This document shows positions 1 through 7,541 of a stretch of 64,000 bases of DNA, one piece after another. Under the pieces are notes generated by a model that ran no database searches, was not told the origin of the DNA, and saw only the letters and a list, made by a program, of their open reading frames with translations. The position numbers and the translations under genes were made by a program. The first letter of the stretch is position 1, and each line of letters begins with the position of its first letter. This stretch comes from Planctomycetota bacterium (GTDB taxonomy: Bacteria; Planctomycetota; Uabimicrobiia; Uabimicrobiales; Uabimicrobiaceae): the NCBI GenBank assembly GCA_029260735.1, contig JAJDCR010000024.1, positions 62,001 to 126,000 of the forward strand. The letters run 5' to 3'.

Positions 1-187
1 CAGGATTTCTTAAAATACTTGTAATTAACTTTGACTCCTTAGTATCAAAATCTCTTCCAACGATGGCTTCAGAAACCGGCAATAAAGTATTTCTGTTCTG
101 AGAAAGAGCATTTATATCAAAGGGATTTGCCATAAACCCATATTTACTCCAGAGATTTTGTGATAAATCAGGTAATTTCCAGTTCAT
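1..187 (-). CDS. N-terminal fragment of an unidentified protein, cut by the window edge
   Basis: An open frame starts at an ATG on the minus strand (position 187) and runs without a stop for 62 codons to the window edge. The segment reads MANPFDINALS and then IVGRDFDTKES. An NPF motif followed by a VGR motif near the N-terminus is often seen just before the P-loop of AAA/STAND-type ATPases, but the P-loop itself would lie outside the window, so the family is only a guess. There is no strong ribosome site. The upstream DNA holds the 58-bp tandem repeat, which may belong to its control region. Confidence 0.5.
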   Translation of the reverse strand, partial: MNWKLPDLSQNLWSKYGFMANPFDINALSQNRNTLLPVSEAIVGRDFDTKESKLITSILRNP

Positions 188-280
188 AATATTATCCAAA
201 AAATAAATCACATATTCTAATCATTTCTGATAAGAATATATTTTGAGGAGATAAAAGTCAAGATATTTTTGCAATTTCTC

Positions 281-477
281 ATCAACTTTGATACCCAATG
301 ATAACTATTGATTAGAAAATCCTTTTCTTTCAAATCCTATCAACTTTGATACCCAATGATAACTATTGATTAGAAAACCCTTCTCCTTCAAATCCCATCA
401 ACTTTGATACTCAATGATAACTATTGATTAGAAAACCCTCTCCTTCAAATCCCATCAACTTTGATACCCAATGATAA
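281..477. repeat. 58-bp tandem repeat, about 3.4 copies
   Basis: Units begin at 281, 339, 397 and 454; the spacing is 58, 58 and 57 bp, and the last unit is cut after about 24 bp. The copies differ at only a few positions. Each opens with ATCAACTTTGAT, an ATCAA/TTGAT inverted repeat with a 2-bp centre, followed by CAATGATAACTATTGATTAG. There is no unique sequence between copies, so this is not a CRISPR array. It lies about 95 bp upstream of the leftward gene starting at 187, so an operator array is possible, as is a simple variable-number repeat. Confidence 0.85.
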
Positions 478-987
478 GGGAAAAAAGTATATTTGGATGT
501 ACAATTCTCTTTACAATTTTTTGAATATCTTTGCTTTTACTGGTGTTTGTACAATAGAAAAAATATATGTGAAGGGATTAACTCCGAAAATGTCGCTTTA
601 TCCGGCATCAAGTTTGTCGGCGAATGGTTTGAGGTGGCTAAGGTTGGGGGCTTCATTCCGTGAACTCTTTATTTCCACTACTGAGCTTTTATTGTCTAAA
701 CTACGGCAAGGAATTAAAAGGAATGCAAAGTGGACAAGGAATGGAATCTTTGTCGGGGTAAAGAAAATCAGAGATGGTTATGGCATGTAATTGATCATTA
801 AACAGCAAGGTTCTCGCTTACGTTTTTGACAGGCGACTTGTTTTAGATGACTCTCTTCTAGTAGTGGTTTTGAATGTCCTGAAATTGCTTGCCCAAAAAC
901 AACATATCTGGTTCACTACCGATTTTCCCTATACATCTCCCAATATTAGTAAGCCCCAATAGTGAAAATACAACCCAAGAATTAAAG
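478..987. other. No convincing gene; possibly decayed coding DNA
   Basis: About 500 bp lie between the tandem repeat and the small membrane protein gene. A rightward frame of about 109 codons (461-790) could start at TTG inside the repeat, but it has no ribosome site and no recognisable motif. Short protein-like stretches occur in other frames: about 560-660 (ending VAKVGGFIP then a stop) and about 860-960 (ending YTSPNISKPQ then a stop). This frame switching suggests a degraded gene, but I cannot name it. Confidence 0.35.
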
Positions 988-1203
988 TTAAAATAGAAGA
1001 AATAAGAGCGTTCCGTATTCGTTTCCTTCGAAGGAAAAAATAAGAGTCATGATACCAATAAATATAACAAACAGACTAAGATTGACACCGTCACTAATTG
1101 CAGAATCTAGGCTTATAAACATCGACAGAAAAGATATAGGAATAGCAAATAATAAAAAAATAAAAGTTAATGTAAAAATTAATATAAAAGCAATATTTTT
1201 CAT
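988..1203 (-). CDS. Small hydrophobic membrane protein of unknown function
   Basis: The frame encodes 71 residues starting MKNIAFILIFTLTF. Residues 5-30 and 41-58 are strongly hydrophobic and would form two membrane segments, joined by a short polar loop (SLDSAISDG). The C-terminus after the second segment (EGNEYGTLLFLLF) is again hydrophobic. I recognise no family. No neighbour is close enough for an operon, and the upstream sequence shows no clear ribosome site. The high A/T content alone could yield a hydrophobic frame of this size, so the gene is plausible but unproven. Confidence 0.35.
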   Translation of the reverse strand: MKNIAFILIFTLTFIFLLFAIPISFLSMFISLDSAISDGVNLSLFVIFIGIMTLIFSFEGNEYGTLLFLLF

Positions 1204-1420
1204 AACTTTTTTTCCATAACGGAATTGGTAGTTTTTTATTTTTCACCAAAAGCGGCCAAGAACCATTTAATCCTGGCCAAAACCAAAATTATAGTCGCAA
1301 TTAATTCAAGTCCAAAATGGCGATAAAATTAAGCCCCGCCAGTTATAAAATCTAGCCGCTACAAGTAAAAATATGAAGAATTAAAATTTTGTTTTTTTCT
1401 TATTTTAGATTTCACAAGTA

Positions 1421-1533
1421 AGGGTGTGTTGTCATTCAGCTAATATCGTTATGCAACTATAAATAGAGTAAAGAGTTATAATTGAATATGTCTAAGGAAT
1501 ATTGTAAAGAAAAGCTGAATGAGGACACGCCCT
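1421..1533. mobile_element. MITE-like element with 21-bp terminal inverted repeats
   Basis: Positions 1421-1441 (AGGGTGTGTTGTCATTCAGC and one more base) are an imperfect inverted copy of 1513-1533, with 18 of 21 positions matching. The 113-bp element has no coding capacity. Its right end carries the TAG stop codon of the FHA gene at 1532. Similar GGYGTGTC strings occur near 5013, 31430 and 36490, which hints at a dispersed family. Clear target duplications are not visible. The rest of the gap (1204-1420) shows nothing recognisable. Confidence 0.5.
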
Positions 1534-3307
1534 AATGAAACATAGGCATCAAATCATCGATACCAGCTAAATCATGTCCGTCGTGGTTTTTCGGAAATTG
1601 TTCAGCCGCATTTTTCAGCATTGTTCCTCGCTCCAGAGCATCTTGGGCATTCTTTAAGCGGGGCTCTAGAACTTTAGATATTTCTTCGACTTGAGGATCT
1701 TTGATTTTTGTTTCAATTTCCTTGATCAAACCTTTTAGCATGTTGAACTGTGCCATCAACTCTTGGATAGGAACTGTTGGTCGAGGGTTAGCTAAACGGT
1801 ACAAAGTATTGTTAGCATCAGAAAGTACCTTCACGACATAGCTAACTCTCTCTTCCGCGATAATCTCATCAAGAGGAGCTAATTGACTGCCATCATAACT
1901 GAAAGCAAAAGTTTCTCTTATCTCTTGGATCTTATCGACTCTCTCTTGAGCTTGGCTTTTACTTCTCATTGAGCTACTAAAAATCTGAGCGAGGCCATTC
2001 ATTGGTTCATTATTAATCACTTTTTGAGCACGAAGAAATTCTTTTTCGTAGATACTATATTGCTGCATAACTTCTTGAAGAGGGTTTGTCGGAGTAGGCT
2101 TAATTAAACCCATAAGAGTTTTTTCAAGATTGCCCAGTAAATAATCGACATACTGAATTCTCTTTCCTCTTTGTAAATTCTCGGCAACTTGTTTTTTATT
2201 CTCTGCTTCAGACTTTTCCAATTCTTCAAGTAGAATTCGTTCTTTTTCTTGGCGAATTTTCTCTTCCTCGGCTTTTTTAGTAGCTTCTGTAGCTTCATGG
2301 AAAGAGACTTGCTGGATGTCGTTACCAGGAGTTGTCTTCTTTTCTTCTGATGTCTTCGTTGATTTTGTATAGTTTCCGATCTTGGGATTGATGGACTTCT
2401 TTTCACTTGTAAAAACCCATTTTCCCAAAACGAAGTAATCTACAAGCAGAAAAGACAATCCTCCCAAAATTGCTGCGGCTAACAGCCAAGAGAAAGCAGA
2501 TTTTTTTGCTTTAGGTCCATCCTCTTCATCTTCATACTCTTCGTTTTGTTTTTCTTTACGTTTTTCTTTGCGTTTTTCTAAGTAAGAAAGTTCTTCGGTA
2601 GGAGCCGCCGCAGAAATTTCCTCAAAAGAGGGACTATCATCATCATCTTCTTCGTTCAAAGCCGCTTCCATTTCAGCTTGGATAGCAGCAAGCTCTTTTT
2701 TATCGATTAAAGCAAACTTGTACTTATAAGAACCAATGCTAATCAGGTCATCTTTACGCAAAGGTTTTTTAGTTATTTGGAGATCATTGACAAAGGTTCC
2801 ATTTGCACTTTTAAGATCTTCAATATAATAAAGATTTCCTTCTCGGGTAATTTTTGTATGCTGCCGAGACATCATTTTATCTACAATTTGAACATCACAT
2901 TCAGGAACTCGCCCTATGATAGTGCACTCTTTAGTCAAATCAACATTGGATGCCGTCGGAGGAAAAGTGATGAGAAGACGGCCAACCTCTTCGCTAGAAA
3001 TTTCTGTGCCTTCTACTTTCTCAAAATTAATATAAATCTTGGTGTCGCCAATATGAACCACGTCACCATCTAAAATTTCTTCCTCTGAGAATCTCTCATT
3101 GTTAACGTAAGTTCCCGAAGTACTTCCCTTATCTTTAATAAAGCAACCATCAGAAGAGATTTTAATTTCAGCGTGTTTTCGGGAAGCCTTCATGTCTCGC
3201 AAGACAATTGTATTTTCCGGAACTCTTCCTATCGAGTGAATCCCGTCTCCTAACTGGAGTTCTTGGATAACCTCGTCTTTAATGTTAATAATTTCGATAT
3301 TGAGCAT
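1532..3307 (-). CDS. Membrane-anchored protein with two FHA domains
   Basis: The protein has 591 residues. FHA domains bind phosphothreonine peptides, so it probably reads the output of Ser/Thr kinases such as those encoded at 11.4-14.3 and 37.8-42.8 kb. The first FHA domain spans about 1-95 (GRVPEN at 27-32, SRKH at 42-45, STSGTYVN at 62-69). The second spans about 110-200 (GRVPEC at 132-137, SRQH at 147-150, SANGTFVN at 167-174). A very acidic then basic linker leads to one hydrophobic segment at about 271-297. The remaining 300 residues are helical, with an E/K-rich coiled coil and two related blocks, each containing a P-T-x-P-(L/I)-Q-E element. The FHA domains should be cytoplasmic and the helical part on the other side of the membrane. 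The stop codon lies in the end of a MITE-like repeat, so the native C-terminus may have been altered. Confidence 0.85.
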   Translation of the reverse strand: MLNIEIINIKDEVIQELQLGDGIHSIGRVPENTIVLRDMKASRKHAEIKISSDGCFIKDKGSTSGTYVNNERFSEEEILDGDVVHIGDTKIYINFEKVEGTEISSEEVGRLLITFPPTASNVDLTKECTIIGRVPECDVQIVDKMMSRQHTKITREGNLYYIEDLKSANGTFVNDLQITKKPLRKDDLISIGSYKYKFALIDKKELAAIQAEMEAALNEEDDDDSPSFEEISAAAPTEELSYLEKRKEKRKEKQNEEYEDEEDGPKAKKSAFSWLLAAAILGGLSFLLVDYFVLGKWVFTSEKKSINPKIGNYTKSTKTSEEKKTTPGNDIQQVSFHEATEATKKAEEEKIRQEKERILLEELEKSEAENKKQVAENLQRGKRIQYVDYLLGNLEKTLMGLIKPTPTNPLQEVMQQYSIYEKEFLRAQKVINNEPMNGLAQIFSSSMRSKSQAQERVDKIQEIRETFAFSYDGSQLAPLDEIIAEERVSYVVKVLSDANNTLYRLANPRPTVPIQELMAQFNMLKGLIKEIETKIKDPQVEEISKVLEPRLKNAQDALERGTMLKNAAEQFPKNHDGHDLAGIDDLMPMFH

Positions 3308-3482
3308 GCCGCACCCTAAACTAAGTAAGGAACTAGGTCAAATTTTTTGAGCCCACTTCCTAAAGTACAATATCATTTAGCCTCTTATAACTATTCTTAT
3401 AATATTTTATAAGAAAACGGAGTTTTTTTCAATATATTTAAAATTTTTCGGATAAAATAATTCCCAAGAGAATAATCTTTAC

Positions 3483-4712
3483 TTAAGAAAAATTACCTAA
3501 CCTTAAGACAATAGCAATATTCAAAAGTGTTCTTTCAATAAAAGACTTCGCTTCTACCGATTCTTGCTCTTTCCCTTCTTCTGGAGAATGGATAGAACAA
3601 TGACAATTCCGCCCAATAGGGCCTAGTCCATCAACAGTAGGAACTAAATCCCAAAGATGACAGGCATCGCTAGCTCCCTTCCGCCAAACAGGAACTAACT
3701 CTAAACCAAGCTCTTGAGCACACTGGAGAACAACTTCTGCTAGTTTTTCACTCTTGTCATTATGAGGCCAAGGTGGATAGTTAACTAATTGTGTGACCTT
3801 AACTTGACAACGGTAGCTTTTGTCGGCATTTTCAATTTCTCCTGGGCCATTGAGAGTTAGCAATTGATTTACCGCCCACTTATAAGTATCTTCGTCTTTA
3901 ATCCGAACATCTATTTCACAATAAGCATGATCAGGAACTCGATTGGGGACAATACCGCCGGATATTTTACCCACATTAAAAGTTACCCCGCGCTCATAAT
4001 CGGTCAAATTCTGGATTAGAGAAATTTTTTCTGCAAGCTCCCAGACGGCATTGGCACCTTGTTGGTGATGAGTACCAGAATGAGCTTGCCGACCAACTGT
4101 TTCTAAACGAAAACGAAGTGCCCCTTTACGAGAAGTAACAAAGTCACTACCTTTCTCTAAAGGGTTGCCTAGCTCATAGACTAAACAAGCCAAAGTTTTT
4201 TTGTTGGCAAACCCTCTGGCTAACTTGGGAAAATCCCCAAATCCTTCTTCTTCAATAGCATTAAGCATGATTTTCCAAGTAAAATGTTCAAAAAAATCAC
4301 GTTTCTGAGTAAAAAGAGCTTTCATCATCATGTAAATGACAATAGTACCTCCTTTTATATCTGAAACACCAGGCCCGTAAATAGTTCCACTCTCTTCTCT
4401 CCATAGAAAATCATGATGTTTTTCTTCTTCCGGGAGATAAACAGTATCAAGATGGGAAACGCAGATAAAATTATCTTCCACCTTGCCTGGTCGTGTCAAA
4501 AATATATGATCTCCACACTCTGGATGAGTGGAAGGAATCACTTTTACTTCGAAACCGAGAGGGCGAAAAAAGTCTATGCAAAGTTCTCCTACCGCATTGA
4601 CTCCCTCCCTATTACGAGTATAGGAGTTAATGCTAACGATATCTTTCAGTTTTTGCAGAGATTCCTCTTCAATTTCTTTTAGATATTCCCAGAAAGAATT
4701 CTTTTCTTCCAT
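3483..4712 (-). CDS. M20 family metallopeptidase / deacylase (ArgE-DapE-CPG2-like)
   Basis: The 409-residue protein has the M20 metal-site pattern: SHLDT (H87, D89), GPGVSDIKGG (D118), the acidic EEEGFGD motif (154-160) and a later E/H-rich segment. HSGTHHQQGANAV at about 211-223 fits the start of the lid/dimerisation domain. The family uses two zinc ions to remove N-acyl groups or cleave C-terminal residues from peptides. The exact substrate cannot be told from sequence; it resembles the carboxypeptidase G2/ArgE branch. There is no signal peptide, so it is probably cytoplasmic. The ATG is preceded by GGAGG. A MITE-like element starts about 24 bp upstream, so the promoter must lie in or beyond it. 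Confidence 0.85.
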   Translation of the reverse strand: MEEKNSFWEYLKEIEEESLQKLKDIVSINSYTRNREGVNAVGELCIDFFRPLGFEVKVIPSTHPECGDHIFLTRPGKVEDNFICVSHLDTVYLPEEEKHHDFLWREESGTIYGPGVSDIKGGTIVIYMMMKALFTQKRDFFEHFTWKIMLNAIEEEGFGDFPKLARGFANKKTLACLVYELGNPLEKGSDFVTSRKGALRFRLETVGRQAHSGTHHQQGANAVWELAEKISLIQNLTDYERGVTFNVGKISGGIVPNRVPDHAYCEIDVRIKDEDTYKWAVNQLLTLNGPGEIENADKSYRCQVKVTQLVNYPPWPHNDKSEKLAEVVLQCAQELGLELVPVWRKGASDACHLWDLVPTVDGLGPIGRNCHCSIHSPEEGKEQESVEAKSFIERTLLNIAIVLRLGNFS

Positions 4713-4735
4713 TATTCCTCCATAAGGATCTGTTA

Positions 4736-4896
4736 TAAGTGGGGAATCAAAAGTTTTTGGACTTTTTTAGTTTAGAAATTTTGATTTCTGACAAGAAGCG
4801 ACGAAGCGCATAGTCTTTTTCTGTAATTGAGGAGCGACGAAGTCAGAGATCAAAAGAGCAAGCTAAAATGTCCAAAAACTTTTGGTTTCTCACTTA
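4736..4896. mobile_element. MITE-like element with about 34-bp inverted ends and flanking TA
   Basis: The left end (4736-4770, core CAAAAGTTTTTGGAC) is an imperfect inverted copy of the right end (4863-4896), with most positions matching. Both outer edges read TA-AGTG / CACT-TA, as expected for insertion at TA by IS630/Tc1-mariner-type transposases. The interior codes for nothing and repeats the string GCGACGAAG twice. Related ends recur near 36461-36527 and 36690-36712. It sits between the M20 gene and the divergent HEAT-protein gene. Nothing else is visible in the 4713-5082 gap apart from a promoter at 4962. Confidence 0.6.
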
Positions 4897-4961
4897 AAAT
4901 TAGCTTGGTCAGAAAAATTTTATAACAGGCTCTTAGATTTCATCGTTTGAACTGTAGGTGC

Positions 4962-4989
4962 TTGACACTTCCGAACAATTCTTTATACT
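4962..4989 (+). promoter_or_regulatory. Sigma70-type promoter for the HEAT-repeat protein gene
   Basis: A perfect TTGACA (4962-4967) is followed after 16 bp by TATACT (4984-4989), one mismatch from the consensus. It lies about 95 bp upstream of the start codon at 5083 and just outside the MITE-like element. Confidence 0.65.
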
Positions 4990-5082
4990 TAACCCCTAAA
5001 ACAATGTGTAATAGAGACACGCCTACTACACATCATAAAGAAAAATGCATCCCTTGCCAACTGAAAACAAAGGAAACCTTCC

Positions 5083-6753
5083 ATGAAAAAAGTTTTGTTA
5101 CTTATCTCTTTACTCTCTTTAGGTGGATTTCTATTTATTCTTTCTCAAAAGTTTGAGGAACATAACGCAGAGCAAGTAACTCCAGAGGACTATATCAAAA
5201 AAGAGCTGACTTTTCTCAGCGACAAAGATCCTACTCGGAGAAGAGATGCTGCGGAAAAAGTTATTGCTCTAGGAACTCAAGCTGCTCCTATTATGTTGAA
5301 AACACTAGAAGAAAGTGAAGATGATTTATTTCGGCAAGGCATTATAGGTACTCTAGGGCAAATGTCCGAGCAAGCAAAGTTAAGCAAGCCTGCCCTACAT
5401 AAATTATTAGCCGAAGACAACTCCATTATGATAGTTATTGCGACAATGCGCGCTCTACTCATATTACAAGAACCAGAAGAAAAAATACTTTTAGCTCTAG
5501 AAGAAAGACTAGAATTTTTTCTGGACAACCTTTCTCCATCTATCCCTCAAGTCGAGAATTACATTTGTATTTTTTGGGGAAAAGAAGCAGTTGCGAGTAT
5601 TTTAAAAAAGCTAGAAGAAAAAGAAGAGAAAATACCTTTTATCCAACTTCTGGGAAAAATAGGGCATCCCCAAGCGGGAGAAACTCTTTTTAATATGCTA
5701 GAGACAAGGTCAGAGCAAATAGACTCTCCTCTAAATATTGAGCTAATAAAAGCCATGGGACGTATAGGCTACCGCCCAGCCAGAGAAAGTATTGAAAAGA
5801 TATTAGCCTCATCGGAAATTTCAGAAGCCTTACGAGATACGAGCGAAGAAGCTCTTCTTTATATCAATTTTTGGTACGGACAAAAATCGGAACTATCTCC
5901 AGAGCTGAGAGAAAAAACGGAAGAAACCATCGACTTGGTCTATTCTTTTCTCGATGACCTAAATAGCTACGAGCTAGATAATGTATCTACCTTAAGCCAA
6001 CGAAAAGGCAAAAAAGCCATCCCTTTTATTCAAGTTTCTGGAAAAATTACGGGAGTGAAGGAAAAGAAGTTTCTTCTCCAACAAAACATTGAATACCTAC
6101 AAGGCAATCAACCACCAGAATATGCTTTCCTTAGTTTTGATGGAACCTACGAATGGTTTTATTTGGGCAAAAACCCTTTTGATGGAGATACTCTTAACCG
6201 CATAGATATGACAACTCTTGCTTTACCTGGACGCCCCTTTGATGCTTGGAACTCTACGGGCACAGGTCTGCTCACAGGCAATGACTATCCTCAAACCGTG
6301 GCTGCTTTTTTGAATATCTATGACTTCCAGTGGGTAGCACACAAAATTCATGAGTCAGGAGAGGCATACATCGATATAAAAGGGCAGGTAAAGGCTTTTC
6401 CTCTAATGGAGTATCTTGCGCAAACAGGACAGCTCCAGGCCTTTGTCGATAGGTCTATGCTCTATCAGTTTATGAATATGCACTCAAAAATTGAAATGCA
6501 AGTGCGAGCCAAAGACGGAGCGGTTATGGGATGGACACTGGAAGCAAAGCAAAAATCGAACCTTGCTCAAATGGTTTTTGAAGCAAAAAATATTACCATC
6601 AATCCAGAAATTATCGAAGAGAAATTTAGCTTCCCAGGAGCAAGCCAAGTGAATGATTTGACTTCAAAATTTATCTCTTTCTTTACGAGCAGGAAAAAGC
6701 AAAGAGAAAAATCATTGATCTTACTCGAAGAATACAGAGAGCTTTATAAGTAG
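5083..6753 (+). CDS. Exported or membrane-anchored HEAT-repeat protein
   Basis: The protein has 556 residues. An N-terminal hydrophobic segment (about 4-22, LLLISLLSLGGFLFILS) with no clear cleavage site suggests a signal anchor or signal peptide. Residues 35-290 form helical HEAT-like repeats, visible as recurring D-x-x-x-R-x-x-A-A and L-x-x-x-G-x-x-A patterns (for example RRRDAAEKVIALG and ALRDTSEEALLYI). HEAT repeats are usually protein-binding scaffolds. Residues 320-530 are different, rich in beta-type sequence with many aromatics and a GRPFDAW motif. They recall periplasmic LolA-like lipid-binding folds, but this is only an impression. The start ATG has AAAGGA 8 bp upstream. It converges with the mglA gene. 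Confidence 0.7.
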   Translation: MKKVLLLISLLSLGGFLFILSQKFEEHNAEQVTPEDYIKKELTFLSDKDPTRRRDAAEKVIALGTQAAPIMLKTLEESEDDLFRQGIIGTLGQMSEQAKLSKPALHKLLAEDNSIMIVIATMRALLILQEPEEKILLALEERLEFFLDNLSPSIPQVENYICIFWGKEAVASILKKLEEKEEKIPFIQLLGKIGHPQAGETLFNMLETRSEQIDSPLNIELIKAMGRIGYRPARESIEKILASSEISEALRDTSEEALLYINFWYGQKSELSPELREKTEETIDLVYSFLDDLNSYELDNVSTLSQRKGKKAIPFIQVSGKITGVKEKKFLLQQNIEYLQGNQPPEYAFLSFDGTYEWFYLGKNPFDGDTLNRIDMTTLALPGRPFDAWNSTGTGLLTGNDYPQTVAAFLNIYDFQWVAHKIHESGEAYIDIKGQVKAFPLMEYLAQTGQLQAFVDRSMLYQFMNMHSKIEMQVRAKDGAVMGWTLEAKQKSNLAQMVFEAKNITINPEIIEEKFSFPGASQVNDLTSKFISFFTSRKKQREKSLILLEEYRELYK

Positions 6754-6809
6754 GGGCGTGCGGTGCGTCCCTTGTGGACCAAAGCATTCCATCTCTTACC
6801 CAGCGTTAC

Positions 6810-6852
6810 GGACAACCACAAGGGCCTTTGCAGGCGGCCCTTGTAGTTGTCC
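6810..6852. repeat. Strong GC-rich hairpin between convergent genes
   Basis: The 17-bp arms 6810-6826 and 6836-6852 (GGACAACCACAAGGGCC against its complement) have one mismatch and a 9-nt loop. The hairpin ends exactly where the mglA stop codon begins. It is much richer in GC than its surroundings and continues into a related string (CCCTTGTGG) at about 6769. It could act as a terminator for either gene, although there is no T-run, or be a REP-like dispersed palindrome. Confidence 0.6.
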
Positions 6853-7527
6853 CTACTCAGGACGTTTTTTGTGTTTTCCAAAGGTGAATTTCTTTTTGGG
6901 AACACTTTTTAAGCGAGGCGATGGGGAAGAGGGAGATGTACAAAGCATCTTTTCGACTGCCTTGAGCACTAAACCCGAAATGGATCTTAAAGTAGGAAAA
7001 ACACCTTCTCCTGTTACAGCAATAGCGCCGTAGCGGGGCACTTTCAATTTAGAATTTATCGACTCATCCATCTCTTCTTCTGACATAATATCAGGAAGGT
7101 CTCTTTTGTTATATTGGATAACTAAGGGAATTTCTTCAATATTAATTCCATTTTGCTTTAAGTTTTCCTCTAGGTTTTTCAAAGACTCTACGTTTGATTC
7201 TTTCTGTGTTTTTTGGCTGTCAGCGACAAAGACAATGCCGTCTGCTCGCTGTAAAACAAGTTTACGAGTAGCATCATAGTAAACTTGACCAGGAACCGTA
7301 AAAAGACGCAGTTTGGTTTTTAGCCCACCTATTTTTCCTAAATCCAGAGGCATAAAATCAAAAAAGAGCGTGCGATCTTGTTGGGTCGAAATGGCTGTTA
7401 GTCGTCCCCGATGGGTGGTCGGGGCTTTCTCATGAATAACTTCCAAATTGGTCGTTTTACCAGACAAACCTGGACCATAATAAACGATCTTTAAGCTTAC
7501 CTCTCCCGTACCATAATTAATATCCAT
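6853..7527 (-). CDS. mglA: MglA-type Ras-like GTPase
   Basis: MglA proteins are small cytoplasmic GTPases that set cell polarity and steer gliding and type IV pilus machinery, with MglB as the usual GAP. The P-loop GPGLSGKTT is near the N-terminus, followed by the MglA signature DRTLFFDFMPLDLG, then FTVPGQ (switch II) and NKRD (base recognition). The C-terminal tail is Lys/Pro/Ser-rich (SPSPRLKSVPKKKF), which is unusual for MglA. The start is the ATG at 7527, because AAAGGA sits 10 bp upstream of it; an in-frame TTG 9 bp earlier would touch that ribosome site. No mglB is visible in the window. The gene follows the peptide-binding protein gene with a short gap, so they probably share a transcript. 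A pilT gene lies at 29.5 kb. Confidence 0.92.
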   Translation of the reverse strand: MDINYGTGEVSLKIVYYGPGLSGKTTNLEVIHEKAPTTHRGRLTAISTQQDRTLFFDFMPLDLGKIGGLKTKLRLFTVPGQVYYDATRKLVLQRADGIVFVADSQKTQKESNVESLKNLEENLKQNGINIEEIPLVIQYNKRDLPDIMSEEEMDESINSKLKVPRYGAIAVTGEGVFPTLRSISGLVLKAVEKMLCTSPSSPSPRLKSVPKKKFTFGKHKKRPE

Positions 7528-7541
7528 AAACGACAAATCCT

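Noticed and set aside
281-477. CRISPR array
   Set aside because: The units are contiguous 58-bp copies with no unique spacers, and no cas gene is visible.
461-790. A 109-codon rightward frame after the tandem repeat
   Set aside because: It begins at a TTG inside the repeat, has no ribosome site and no recognisable domain. Other frames in the same stretch look equally protein-like, which suggests decay rather than a gene.
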